A stretch of DNA of 42,061 nucleotides. Origin: Verrucomicrobiota bacterium. GTDB taxonomy: Bacteria > Verrucomicrobiota > Verrucomicrobiia > Opitutales > JABDGR01. The DNA lies in the NCBI GenBank assembly GCA_013285985.1, contig JABDGR010000007.1, positions 1-42,061 of the forward strand. Reading direction: 5' to 3'. Numbering within the stretch: position 1 is the stretch's first letter; each line of letters opens with the position of its first letter. Positions 18,093 to 27,746 of the stretch are shown here, piece by piece. The translations under genes were made by a program, and so were the position numbers. The notes under the pieces are model-generated. The model had not been told where the DNA came from. It did not search any database and saw only the letters and a list, made by a program, of their open reading frames with translations.

Positions 18093-19481
18093 TTAGGCTT
18101 TGCTGAAAGCCACATCGAGCTTGCCGTTGCTGTCGCCGATTTTTTCCGTTGGTGTGCCCATCACGTCGAGCATTGAGCGGTAGAGGTTGGTAATGGGGGT
18201 CAGCTCACCCATATGAATATGCTGGCCCGCGGCGATGGCGCCGCCGCCACGGCCCGCGAGCACCATGGGGAGGTTTTCCGGGGTGTGGTGGTTGCCGTCG
18301 CTCAAGCCGCCGCCATAGAGCACCATCGAGTTGTCGAGCAAGGTGCCGTCGCCCTCTTTCACCGACTTCATTTTTTCGAGGAAGTAGGCGTATTGTGTCA
18401 TGTGGTAGCGATTGATGATGGCGAGTTTCGTCAACTTTTCCGGGTTGTTGTTATGGTGCGACAGGTCGTGGTGGCCCTCGGAAATGCCGGACTCGAAGCC
18501 TTGCGCGGTTGCCTTGGGGTAGGGGCGGTTGCTGCCGTCGTGGCCGAGGATGAAGGTGGAGACGCGCGTGGCGTCCGTCTGGAACGCCAGGACCATGATG
18601 TCCATCATCAGGTGCGCGTGGTCTTCGAAATTATAATCGGCGAGCATCTTCAGCTGGCGCTGTTCCGGCGGCAAATCGATGATGAATTTCTCGCTGGACT
18701 CGATGCGGCGTTCGAGGTCGCGCACGGCGGAAATGTATTCGTCGAGCTTGCGCTGGTCATTGCCGCCAAGGGTGCGGCCAAGCTGGTTCGCGTCATCCAG
18801 CACGAAGTCCACCACGCTCTTGTTGTAAAGCTGGCGTTTGGCGCGGGCTTCCTTGGTGGCAGCATCGTTAGCCCCGCCAAAGAGGCGTTCAAAGGCCTGG
18901 CGCGGATCCACTTCGGGGTTCATCGGCATCGAGTCCGATTTCCAGGAAATATTGAATTGGTAGGCGCAACTGTAACCGGAGTCGCACGAGCCGGCGCGCT
19001 GGCCATGGTCGCAACTGAGTTCGAGCGAGGGCAGCTTGGTCTGGTCGCCGATGCGTTCGGCGGCAATCTGGTCCACGGAGATGCCGGCCTTGATGTCGGC
19101 CCCATTGGTCTTGCGCGGGTGGACGCCGGTGAGGTAACTGGCCGAGGCGCGGGCGTGGCCGCCGCCGCCGTCGCCCAGTTCATTGGCGTTGTTGTTGTCG
19201 AGGCTGCTGATGACGGTGATGTCTTTCTTGAAGGCGGCCAGCGGCTGGAGGGTGTAGGGTAATTCGAAATTTGGGCCGGTCGTCGTTGGCGTCCAGTAAT
19301 CCATATTTGCGCCATTGGGAATATAGATGAAGGCCATGCGCGTCGGGAAGACTTTGGCTGCGCCAGCGGTTGCGCCCAGCAAGCGGGTGGCGGGCAGCAG
19401 GGACTCGAACAGCGGCAACGCCATGACCGTGCCAAGGCCGCGCAAAAATTTCCGGCGGGGTAATTGCCAGGGGTTGCTCAT
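18093..19481 (-). CDS. DUF1552 family secreted protein
   Basis: Start at ATG 19481: MSNPWQLPRRKFLRGLGTVMALPLFESLLP (twin-arginine-like) then RMAFIYIPNGANMDYWTPT...ISSLDN...GGGHARASASYLTGVHPRKT...SVDQIAAERIG, as in planctomycete/verrucomicrobial DUF1552 proteins. Confidence 0.87.
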   Translation of the reverse strand: MSNPWQLPRRKFLRGLGTVMALPLFESLLPATRLLGATAGAAKVFPTRMAFIYIPNGANMDYWTPTTTGPNFELPYTLQPLAAFKKDITVISSLDNNNANELGDGGGGHARASASYLTGVHPRKTNGADIKAGISVDQIAAERIGDQTKLPSLELSCDHGQRAGSCDSGYSCAYQFNISWKSDSMPMNPEVDPRQAFERLFGGANDAATKEARAKRQLYNKSVVDFVLDDANQLGRTLGGNDQRKLDEYISAVRDLERRIESSEKFIIDLPPEQRQLKMLADYNFEDHAHLMMDIMVLAFQTDATRVSTFILGHDGSNRPYPKATAQGFESGISEGHHDLSHHNNNPEKLTKLAIINRYHMTQYAYFLEKMKSVKEGDGTLLDNSMVLYGGGLSDGNHHTPENLPMVLAGRGGGAIAAGQHIHMGELTPITNLYRSMLDVMGTPTEKIGDSNGKLDVAFSKA

Positions 19482-19650
19482 AAATCCGCAGGGTGGGCCA
19501 AGGGGAAATGACGGCCAGCCAAGCTGGAAAAGTAACACCCGGTGCGGGTTCCCGCAAGTCCATTTCCAAGGGTGATTCCACAAATTAAATTGCGGGCTGT
19601 TTTTGCCTTTCCCTGCGGGCTCGCGAGCGTCACAATCGGGCGTATCCCCC

Positions 19651-19986
19651 ATGAAACGAATTCTCCCCTGCCTGCTGTTTTTATTGCTGCTCTGCGGTTG
19701 CATCAGCTCAAGCCTGACGGATTACCGCTACGTCACGCTGGCGGACATCAATGCCAAGCGCAGGGCCAACGCGGCTAATCAGGCCGAATTTTACAACAAA
19801 TGGTATTACGCGGGGTCGGACGACAAATACGACTACATCTATGAATATACCAAGGGCATCTCCATAACTCCGCCCTCCCATTTTCATTACTACAAGCTAG
19901 ATAAGGGACAGATCGAAAACCTCCCCGGCGCTGGGTCTCCTTTCAATCCCGACCTGAACGCGAACCCGGAAATTTTCACCTGGTAG
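19651..19986 (+). CDS. Small putative lipoprotein
   Basis: MKRILPCLLFLLLLCGCISS: signal peptide with lipobox LLCGC; rest not recognised. Confidence 0.7.
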   Translation: MKRILPCLLFLLLLCGCISSSLTDYRYVTLADINAKRRANAANQAEFYNKWYYAGSDDKYDYIYEYTKGISITPPSHFHYYKLDKGQIENLPGAGSPFNPDLNANPEIFTW

Positions 19987-19995
19987 CGGGGGCAC

Positions 19996-20517
19996 ATGAG
20001 CCAGGGGCCGAACACGATCAGCACCCTCGGCGCCTTCATTTATACTTGCAAGGCCGCGGTGGCCGCGACCCTTGCGATTTCGCTTTGCACCTTGTTCACG
20101 CTGCCCTGGGCGGTCTGGGCCGTGGTCTCGGCGTTGATCGTCATTCAACCGTCGCTGCATCCCTCGTTGCGTGCGTCGGTCGTGCGCGTGGTGGCGAACC
20201 TCATCGCGGCGTTCGTCGGCAGCGCGCTGCACGCCATCGTCGGCGTGCAGTTGATTGACTTGGTTCTCGGCATCATGGCCGTGGGCATGATTTGCCATCA
20301 CACGAAGCTCGACGACGGCCTGCGCGCGGGTTATGCCGCAGTGGCCATCGTCACCCTTGCCATGCCGGACAACACGGTGGGCGGGGCGGTAAACCGGGTT
20401 GTCGCCGTCATCCTCGGCTGCATGTGCGCGTTGCTGGTGAATGTTGTGTTCGACAAACTCAGCACAAAGAATCCCCGCAAGGCTGACGAATTCTCCAGCG
20501 GAACCCATGAGGAATAA
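19996..20517 (+). CDS. FUSC-like / aromatic acid exporter family membrane protein
   Basis: 173 aa, about 5-6 TM; WAVWAVVSALIVIQPSLHPSLRASVVRVVANLIAAFVGSAL and later VGGAVNRVVAVILGCMCALLVNVVF resemble FUSC family repeats. Confidence 0.7.
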   Translation: MSQGPNTISTLGAFIYTCKAAVAATLAISLCTLFTLPWAVWAVVSALIVIQPSLHPSLRASVVRVVANLIAAFVGSALHAIVGVQLIDLVLGIMAVGMICHHTKLDDGLRAGYAAVAIVTLAMPDNTVGGAVNRVVAVILGCMCALLVNVVFDKLSTKNPRKADEFSSGTHEE

Positions 20518-20535
20518 CCATCTGGGTTCGGCGAA

Positions 20536-21234
20536 CTATTTAGACTTTTGGCTGACGTCTTGGGCGGTTATGCCCGGCCACTTTTTATACTCCTGTGCGC
20601 GGCCAGTGCGGGGCGTTGGCGTTTCTTCGGGGTGGAATAAATGCGGGAGCGCGAGAACATCCGGATGTTCTCGCAATGAAGCGGGTAGCGGACAGGCCTT
20701 TTCCGGCGGATGATGCCATGCTTTGCGCGCGGGGATGTGAAAGAGCGCTCCTGATGGCAAATCAGCTTCGTTAATTTCCCGGGGCGGCGTGGCGGCCAAT
20801 GCCGCCAGGTTGCGGGATTTTACTTCCAGAATTTGCCAAAGACCCTGTCGTGCATCGGTGAACACGGTAAAAGGCGGCTGAGCGCCGCCAGCCAGTGCCA
20901 GCGCTGCCGCCAGATGCAGGCTGCCACACGCCCAGACTGGGCGTATTTTTCCCGAATTACGCGCGGCATCGTCCACCTGCCAGGCGCGGATGGCTATGGC
21001 CGCCAGCCGCAGGCCGAGCACCGAACCGGGGCCTTCGACGTAGAGATAGCCGACCAATTTTTCCCATGACAAGCCGGCTTCAGTCAAAACTTCGCTTACG
21101 CCGGTGAACAGGCCTTCCAGCGCCGCCGCATCGCTTTCGCGCCAGCCGAGCCAGCGCGAGTTTTGCCAAATTCCAACGCGTACTTTCACGCCGCTGGCGT
21201 CAAGAAACAGCCATGAGCTTTTCAGGTCGAGCAT
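20536..21234 (-). CDS. TsaB-like protein (tRNA t6A biosynthesis), divergent
   Basis: LFLDASGVKVRVGIW...ALEGLFTGVSEVLTEAGLSWEKLVGYLYVEGPGSVLGLRLAAIAIRAW resembles the TsaB N-lobe (GPGSFTGLRIG), with weaker conservation after it. Confidence 0.62.
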   Translation of the reverse strand: MLDLKSSWLFLDASGVKVRVGIWQNSRWLGWRESDAAALEGLFTGVSEVLTEAGLSWEKLVGYLYVEGPGSVLGLRLAAIAIRAWQVDDAARNSGKIRPVWACGSLHLAAALALAGGAQPPFTVFTDARQGLWQILEVKSRNLAALAATPPREINEADLPSGALFHIPARKAWHHPPEKACPLPASLREHPDVLALPHLFHPEETPTPRTGRAQEYKKWPGITAQDVSQKSK

Positions 21235-21321
21235 CGCACGACCAAGATTCAGTTTTAATTCTAAATGTTCAACGCTTAACTCCGCGGAGGCAGCCCGGGT
21301 GCCGCCGGCGTAAATACACTT

Positions 21322-22782
21322 TTACGCATACCGCCGTCTTAAATTCGTCGGCAAAATTCCGAGTTCCTCGCGATATTTCGCCACCGTGCGCCGGGCGATC
21401 TGGACGTTCTTTTCGCCGAGGATGGCGACGATATCCTGATCGCTGTACGGCTTGGCGGGGTTTTCCTCGCTCACGATTTGCGCAATGCGATCCTTGATGC
21501 TGGTGTTTGAGACGGACTCGCCGTTGGCGGTGTAGCCGGGGGTGAAGAAAAATTTGAATTCGAACACGCCCCACGGCGTGGCGATATATTTGTTGGCGAT
21601 GGCGCGCGAGACAGTGGTCTCGTGCACGCCGACGGCCTGTGCGACCTGGTTCATCGTCAGCGGGCGCAGCTTGGAAACGCCGTGCTCGAAAAAGTCCTTC
21701 TGCTGGTTGAGGATCTCCCGCGTGATGCGTTCGATGGTCTGCTGGCGCTGTTCAATGGAACTAATGAGGAATTTGCCGGAGCGCATTTTCTCCGAGATAT
21801 ATTCCTTTTCCTTCGGGGTCAGGTTGTTCTTGGCGAGCAGTTCTTTATACGTCCCGCTCAGCCGCAGCCGCGGGATGTAGTCGCGGTTGAGGTTGATGAG
21901 CCAGCGGTCGCCGTCGCGCTCGATGCGCACATCCGGTTCAACGACGCGGTTGGAGTCCTCGCCGAAACGCCGGCCCGGCGCGGGGTCGAGCGTGGCGATT
22001 TCCTCCAGGGCGTCCTGCACGTGTTCCAGGCTGGCGTCAACTTTGCGGGCGATTTCAGGGATGCGCCGGCGCAACAGCAGGGCGTAATGGTTGCGCAGGA
22101 TGTTCGCCGCCAGGCTGTCGCCGTGGCCACGGATTTTCAGTTGCTGAATCAGAGATTCCTGCACATTGGCGGCGCCGATGCCCGGTGGGTCAAAAGTCTT
22201 GAGCAACTCGGCGGCGTCCTGCACCGCTTTCAGTGGGAGGCCCGCCATGAGCGCGATGTCGGAAACGCCGGCGGTCAGGAAACCCTGGTCGTTGAGGCTG
22301 CCGACGAGGTAGCGCAGCGCCTCGCGCAGCTTGGGCTCGCCATCCGCCAAATCGGCCTGGCCGAGCAGGTGTTCCTGCAAAGAAGTTTCGCTCACCAGCG
22401 AATCGAAGAAATGCTGGCGGCGTTCGGCGTCCTCGCGCGTGAAGGTGTTCTGGCTGCCCGCCTGTTGGAAATGGTCCCGCCAGTCCTGGTCGAGTTTGCG
22501 CAGGATTTCAAAGTCGTTCTGGAAACGCATTTCCTCGTTGGCCTCAGGCGTGGCTTCATTCTCGCCGTTGCGGTCGGAGTCGTTTTCCTCGTTCTGTTGT
22601 TCGATGGAAACGCCGCTCATGGGCATTTCTTCGAGCAGGGGGTTGCTTTGCAATTCCTCCAGGATCGTGTGGCGCAACTCCAGCGCCGGCGCTTGCAAAA
22701 TTTTAAGCGACTGGCGCAGTTGCGGCGCCAGGACCTGGCTTTGGGTGAGCTTTTGAAATTGGTGGAGGCCTTGATGCGCCAT
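21322..22782 (-). CDS. rpoN: RNA polymerase sigma-54 factor RpoN
   Basis: 486 aa; region I LTQSQVLAPQLRQSLKILQAPALELRHTILEELQSNPLLEE; RpoN box ARRTVAKYREELGI. Confidence 0.97.
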   Translation of the reverse strand: MAHQGLHQFQKLTQSQVLAPQLRQSLKILQAPALELRHTILEELQSNPLLEEMPMSGVSIEQQNEENDSDRNGENEATPEANEEMRFQNDFEILRKLDQDWRDHFQQAGSQNTFTREDAERRQHFFDSLVSETSLQEHLLGQADLADGEPKLREALRYLVGSLNDQGFLTAGVSDIALMAGLPLKAVQDAAELLKTFDPPGIGAANVQESLIQQLKIRGHGDSLAANILRNHYALLLRRRIPEIARKVDASLEHVQDALEEIATLDPAPGRRFGEDSNRVVEPDVRIERDGDRWLINLNRDYIPRLRLSGTYKELLAKNNLTPKEKEYISEKMRSGKFLISSIEQRQQTIERITREILNQQKDFFEHGVSKLRPLTMNQVAQAVGVHETTVSRAIANKYIATPWGVFEFKFFFTPGYTANGESVSNTSIKDRIAQIVSEENPAKPYSDQDIVAILGEKNVQIARRTVAKYREELGILPTNLRRRYA

Positions 22783-22815
22783 GATAATCTTCTCTCTCGG
22801 GGCAGGCGGGGCGGA

Positions 22816-23853
22816 TTATTTGGAGTTTTTCTGCATCCAGCGCTGGCTGGCGGTCGCGCCGTGCGGCCCGTACAGGTCGCGCACGTATTCCGCAAGTTTT
22901 TCGTTGGTTGGGCCGTAACCGTCGCTGTAAAGGTAGCGTTCAAGAATGTCGAGCAACTCGGCGGCGCTTTGGTAGCGTTCTTCGCGTGGGCGGGCGAGGG
23001 TCTTGTGCAGGATGGCGTTGAGCTTGGCGTCCACATCCTCACGAACTTTGGCAAAATCCGGCAGCGGCATTTTGAGGATGTTCTCCCGCGTGGCTTCGGG
23101 CGTTTCGCCTTCAAAGATGTTGCGCATGCAGAGCATTTCCGCCAAGACGACGCCACAGCCGAACAAATCCGCGCGCCCGTCGGTGACTTCGCACTTGGCC
23201 TGTTCGGGGGAGAGGTATTCGTCCTTGCCGGCGATTACCTCGCCTTCTTCATTATACATCAGGTCGAGCGCTTTCGCGATGCCGAAGTCGGTCAGCTTCA
23301 CGTCGCCCTCGCTGGCGAGCATGATGTTCTTGGGGTTCACGTCGCGGTGTACGATGCCCAGCAGCCGGCCCTGCGCATCGCGTTTCTGATGCGCGTAGGC
23401 CAGCCCGCGGGAGACGCGGGAGACGATGAAAACGGCGAGGGTAACGGGGATTTTCTGTTTTGTCTCAAGGTGCCGGATGATAAAATCTTCGAGGTTCTTG
23501 CCGTTCACGAATTCCATGACCATGTAATATTGCCCCCCGATGACGCCGAGGTGGTAGGTCTGCACGATGTTGGTGTGGATCAGGTCGGCCACCAGGCGCG
23601 CCTCGCCGACAAAGTTGCTGCGAAATTCCGGAATGGCCGAATACTCCTCGCGAATCAGCTTGATGGCGACTTGCTTGCTGAAATTGTCCGAGCCCAGCTG
23701 GCGCCCTTCGAGCACCATACCCATCCCGCCCTCCGCAATCGAGCGCACCAGCTCGTAGTGGATTTCGTTAAAAATGTGCTTCAGTTTGTTCAAGGGAAAC
23801 GAATCAAAGTCTTTTCTTGCGTCGGCGGCAACCCCTTTTTCACAAACTCGCAC
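22816..23853 (-). CDS. Serine/threonine protein kinase (cytoplasmic, no evident TM)
   Basis: [57 protein letters not shown] start; exact N-terminus uncertain. Confidence 0.9.
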   Translation of the reverse strand: MRVCEKGVAADARKDFDSFPLNKLKHIFNEIHYELVRSIAEGGMGMVLEGRQLGSDNFSKQVAIKLIREEYSAIPEFRSNFVGEARLVADLIHTNIVQTYHLGVIGGQYYMVMEFVNGKNLEDFIIRHLETKQKIPVTLAVFIVSRVSRGLAYAHQKRDAQGRLLGIVHRDVNPKNIMLASEGDVKLTDFGIAKALDLMYNEEGEVIAGKDEYLSPEQAKCEVTDGRADLFGCGVVLAEMLCMRNIFEGETPEATRENILKMPLPDFAKVREDVDAKLNAILHKTLARPREERYQSAAELLDILERYLYSDGYGPTNEKLAEYVRDLYGPHGATASQRWMQKNSK

Positions 23854-23927
23854 GATTCTTGCTGTGGAGGGTTTTGCTTCGCGGGGCGCCGGTTGACAAA
23901 ACCGGCGGGTTGCTTCATGCTGTCGGC

Positions 23928-24245
23928 ATGATCTCCCTCACTGAAAGCGCGGCCCGCCGCATTGAGCAGCTCCAGCGCGAGCAAGGCGCGGGCGGCAAGC
24001 TCTTGCGCTTGTTTATTTCGACTGGCGGTTGTTCCGGCCTCGAATACGGCATGTCGTTCGACGAACTCAAAGCCGGTGACACGCGCATGGAGTCGCAGGG
24101 TATTGCCTTTCTGGTGGATGGCACGACGCTCGAAAAAATTGACGGCTCGTCGGTGCACTTTGACGATGGCTTGCACGGCAAGGGCTTCGAGGTGCGCAAT
24201 CCGCGCGCCGCCAGCACCTGCGGCTGTGGGCGCTCGTTCAACTGA
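23928..24245 (+). CDS. IscA/ErpA-type (HesB family) iron-sulfur carrier
   Basis: [16 protein letters not shown]...[17 protein letters not shown]...[10 protein letters not shown]: conserved Cys positions of A-type carriers. Confidence 0.93.
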   Translation: MISLTESAARRIEQLQREQGAGGKLLRLFISTGGCSGLEYGMSFDELKAGDTRMESQGIAFLVDGTTLEKIDGSSVHFDDGLHGKGFEVRNPRAASTCGCGRSFN

Positions 24246-24766
24246 TGTCCATAGCCACCCGCACCGGCGACGACGGCACGACCGCCCTTTTGTTCAACCG
24301 GCGCGTGCCCAAGACCCATCTGCGCATCATCGCTTCGGGTGCGGTGGATGAACTGAACGCCGCGCTGGGCCTCGCCCGGGTCTCGGCGCAGGATGTGAAA
24401 ATCGCCGCCATTTTATTCGCCGAGCAAAAATGCCTCGTCGGCCTTATGGCCGAACTCGCCACCGACGATGCCGACCGCCCGCGCCTGCTCCAGTCCAAGC
24501 TCCAGCGCCTGGTGCCGGAAGACCTGGCCCGGCTCGACGCCCTGGTCGCAGACCTCGAGGCGCGCCAGCCGCCTGCTAATGATTGGGACACCCCTGGCGC
24601 TAACCTTGCGCACGGGCATTTGCACTTCGCCCGCGTCATTTGCCGCCGCGCCGAACGCGAATGTGTCGCTCTCCGCGCTACTGGCGCTCATGTCCCGGAT
24701 TTGATTTTGCAATACCTCAACCGCCTGTCGGATGCCCTCTGGCTGCTCGCGCGGGAACTGAACTGA
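24245..24766 (+). CDS. Cob(I)yrinic acid a,c-diamide / cobalamin adenosyltransferase, PduO type
   Basis: [45 protein letters not shown]...CRRAERECVAL...LQYLNRLSDALWLLAREL. Start ATG overlaps the IscA stop (TGATG). Confidence 0.93.
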   Translation: MSIATRTGDDGTTALLFNRRVPKTHLRIIASGAVDELNAALGLARVSAQDVKIAAILFAEQKCLVGLMAELATDDADRPRLLQSKLQRLVPEDLARLDALVADLEARQPPANDWDTPGANLAHGHLHFARVICRRAERECVALRATGAHVPDLILQYLNRLSDALWLLARELN

Positions 24767-24846
24767 AGCTGAATGGAAATTGTTTTTGAGATTGCCGGAA
24801 ATTTGGGGTGGGGCGGTTTGCTCGCATCAGCCGGGTAGCAGTCGGG

Positions 24847-26514
24847 TCAGTCTTTTTTCGGCAGGTGCATCAGTTCGGCACGGGCGAACAAATATTCGGT
24901 AAAATCCACTTTTTCGGTATCCAGGCATTTGTTGAAAAAGTATCGCGCATTGTTGAAGTCGCCCTTGAGCAGGTGTGTCATGCCGGCATAATAAAAAGCT
25001 TCACACTGGTGTTCGCGCACGGTTTTGTCGTCGCCCTTGGCCGCTTCCGTCAAAAAATCATCTTCCTTTAATTTTCCCATCAGGAAACGCCCCACAGTTT
25101 TCTGCCAGCCATCTTTCCAGCCGGCCACGGCTTGGGCCAGCCCGGCTGGTGTTTCATCGCGGTGCAGGCGGCGCAGGGTCAGCGCCAAATAAAACCGGAT
25201 ATAATCTTCTTTCGCGGGGTTAAGTTCGATCGCTTTGGTGTAATCAGTAATCACACCCTCATAATTACCTTTGGTCTGCCGAAGTATGCCGCGATTTTCG
25301 TAGGCGATGAATTGGTTTGGGTCCAAGGCGATGGTTTGGTCGTAATCGGCGATGGCTCCGTCGAAATCGTCTTTGGTTAGTTTGGCGTTACCGCGGCTGA
25401 GGTAGGCATTCGTAAATTTGGGATTTAAGACCGTGGCCTGGTCGAAATCGGCAATCGCCCCGTCGAGATCGCCTTTGGCTTTTTTGGCGCCGCCACGATT
25501 GTAGTATCCGACCTCCAGTTTTGAATTTAATTTGACGGATTGGGTGTAATCGACAATGGCGCCGTCGAGATCGCCAACCGTCTGGCGCACAAACCCGCGG
25601 TTGAAGTAGGCCAGGGCATATGTGGGATCGAGGGCAATGGCCGTGTCAAGGTCGGCGATGGCGGTGTAGTAGGAGCCTTTGCGTATCTCGGAAAGGGCGC
25701 GGTCAACGTAGGCCGCGACAAATTTCGGATCCAGTTCAAGAGCTTTGTCGTAGTCCGTGGCCGCGCCGTCGAAATCGCCCTTGAGCTTTTTGGCATTCCC
25801 GCGGTTGTTATACGCCAGCGCCGATTTTGGGTCGAGTTCGATGGCCTTGTCATAGTCCGCGATGGCTTCGTCCAACTTACGTTTCTCCAGCTTGGCCCCG
25901 CCGCGATTGATATAGGCGTTGGTCAGGGTGGGGTCGAGTGCGATGGCTTGGTCGCAATCGGCGATGGCGCCGTCGAAATCACCTTTGGCTTTTTTGGCAA
26001 GGCTGCGGCTAGAGTAGAAATTGGCGTTTTTCGGCTCCAGTTCGATGGCCTGGTCTAAATCGGCCAGGGCCCCGACCGAATCGCCTTTGGCTTGCTTGGC
26101 GTTGCCGCGGCCAGAGTAAACGGCCGGCTGTTGCGGGTTTAATTTGAGCGATTCGGTGAAATCGGCGATGGCGCCGTCGAAATCGCCAATGGCTTTGCGC
26201 ATGGCCGCTCGGTTGTTGTAAACTTGATCGTACGTGGCGCCGAGGTTGATCGCCTGGTCAAAATCGGCGAGCGCGCCGCGGAAATCGCGCAGAGCTTTTT
26301 TGACGAGGCCGCGATTATAGTGGGTCTTGAAGTCGGTCGGGTCCAGCTCAAGCGCTTGGTTGTAATCGGCCAGGGCCCCGTCGTAATCGGCCTTTTGCTG
26401 CTTGGCGATACCCTGGTTCGCGTAATCCGTGGCCGTAGTTTGGGCCGGGAGGAGGCCGGCGGATGCCAGCAAAAACATGGCCAGGCCGAGGATGGGGGAA
26501 GGGCGCGGCTTCAT
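24847..26514 (-). CDS. Secreted tetratricopeptide repeat protein (about 12 contiguous TPRs)
   Basis: Signal peptide then 34-aa units of the type AYxNRGxAKKxKGDFDGAIADYDQAIALDPxx; 102-nt periodicity. Confidence 0.95.
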   Translation of the reverse strand: MKPRPSPILGLAMFLLASAGLLPAQTTATDYANQGIAKQQKADYDGALADYNQALELDPTDFKTHYNRGLVKKALRDFRGALADFDQAINLGATYDQVYNNRAAMRKAIGDFDGAIADFTESLKLNPQQPAVYSGRGNAKQAKGDSVGALADLDQAIELEPKNANFYSSRSLAKKAKGDFDGAIADCDQAIALDPTLTNAYINRGGAKLEKRKLDEAIADYDKAIELDPKSALAYNNRGNAKKLKGDFDGAATDYDKALELDPKFVAAYVDRALSEIRKGSYYTAIADLDTAIALDPTYALAYFNRGFVRQTVGDLDGAIVDYTQSVKLNSKLEVGYYNRGGAKKAKGDLDGAIADFDQATVLNPKFTNAYLSRGNAKLTKDDFDGAIADYDQTIALDPNQFIAYENRGILRQTKGNYEGVITDYTKAIELNPAKEDYIRFYLALTLRRLHRDETPAGLAQAVAGWKDGWQKTVGRFLMGKLKEDDFLTEAAKGDDKTVREHQCEAFYYAGMTHLLKGDFNNARYFFNKCLDTEKVDFTEYLFARAELMHLPKKD

Positions 26515-26525
26515 GTGGCGGGCCC

Positions 26526-27659
26526 TTACGGGGTCGGAGGCTTGCGGCCGTGTATGCCGGAGATGGAGTCGAACGCATACCGCAGTATCCAGGCTTTTGC
26601 CGCCGTACCCGTAGTGCCGGAAATTTGGGTGGTATTGTCAACCGCTTCGGCTTTTAACAGAGCGGTTTCAAGGACATGCGTCGCCGTGGGAGAGCGATTG
26701 GCCAGCCGAAAAAGGATTTTGTAGGCGGCGCCTTCGTAGATGCGATAGCAGGCGAGTGGATCACCGTTGTTATAGATCCCGACGCCGCTGGTGATGGCGT
26801 CTTGAATGGTCGTGTTGATGATCAATGCATCAGCCTCAGTGCATTCGAGTTCGAGCGCAGAGCGGACTTTTTTCGCCTCGGCCAGCGCGCGCTTCACGTC
26901 GGGGGTAAAATCCTCCAGCTTGCGCTCGAAAGGTTCATCGAGGGTCGCCAGCTCATCGGCGATGACACTGGCCGGGATGGCGAAATTCAGGTTTTGCCCG
27001 GAAGTGTAAGTGGAGGCAGTCAGGCCGATGACTTCGCCCGTTGCCGCCGAGAGGATTGGGCCGCCGCTGGAACCAGACGAAATCGGGGTGGTAACCTGAA
27101 TGAGATCGTATTTGCCCTCGTGGGGACGCAGGCCGCTGATGATGCCTTGAGAGAGGGTGTTGCCCAAGCCGAGTGGGCTGCCAATGGCAACCACTCCGGC
27201 GCCAATGCGCACCGCGGCCGCGGGCGCCAACTTGAGCGGCGGTTGGGTCAGTGGATCGACTTTAAGCAGGGCGATATCCCAGCCTTTGTCACTGCGAATA
27301 ACCGCGGTGGCGACATAAGTGGATTCGTCGGAAGTTTGGATTTCCACTGTCGCGGCATCGGCGACGACATGCAGGCAAGTAACGATCACGCCGGTTTTGT
27401 CGACGATGAAGCCACTGCCTTGTTCAAGTTTTCGGCCGGCGGCGGTGTAGGTCCTCAGGGTCACAACACTTGGGTTGGTCTTGGCGAAGAGGTCGGCAAG
27501 ATCAACCTCCGCGCGAGTTACCGGGGCCACGGCCAGCAATCCCATGCTCCAGAGGAATGATAGGCGAACGATTCGGAATAAAAAACGATTCAACGCGCCT
27601 CGCGCAGCCCAACGTTGGCGCGAGGCAAAAGACGGCCAGGGGCGGATAGCGGCAGACAC
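26526..27659 (-). CDS. Secreted trypsin-like serine protease (HtrA-like, no PDZ recognised)
   Basis: GSGFIVDKTGVIVTCLHVVADA (His), GWDIALLKVD (Asp), TTPISSGSSGGPIL (Ser). N-terminus uncertain; signal/TM segment FLFRIVRLSFLWSMGLLAVAPVTRA. Confidence 0.88.
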   Translation of the reverse strand: MSAAIRPWPSFASRQRWAARGALNRFLFRIVRLSFLWSMGLLAVAPVTRAEVDLADLFAKTNPSVVTLRTYTAAGRKLEQGSGFIVDKTGVIVTCLHVVADAATVEIQTSDESTYVATAVIRSDKGWDIALLKVDPLTQPPLKLAPAAAVRIGAGVVAIGSPLGLGNTLSQGIISGLRPHEGKYDLIQVTTPISSGSSGGPILSAATGEVIGLTASTYTSGQNLNFAIPASVIADELATLDEPFERKLEDFTPDVKRALAEAKKVRSALELECTEADALIINTTIQDAITSGVGIYNNGDPLACYRIYEGAAYKILFRLANRSPTATHVLETALLKAEAVDNTTQISGTTGTAAKAWILRYAFDSISGIHGRKPPTP

Positions 27660-27746
27660 CCATAAAACCTAACTGACGCCCGTCGCCGCAGGCAATGTTT
27701 TACTAACGGGAAATCACATTCGCGAACCGTCGGGGGCGGAGACGAT

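Noticed and set aside
18213-19262. 349-aa plus-strand ORF
   Set aside because: Antisense shadow of the DUF1552 gene.
21622-23931. 769-aa plus-strand ORF
   Set aside because: Antisense to rpoN and the Ser/Thr kinase, both with clear family motifs; composition is the low-complexity V/A/F/Q/H-rich output of the complementary frame of GC-rich coding DNA.
24847-26514. 102-nt periodic DNA repeats considered as satellite or array
   Set aside because: Fully explained by 34-aa TPR coding units.
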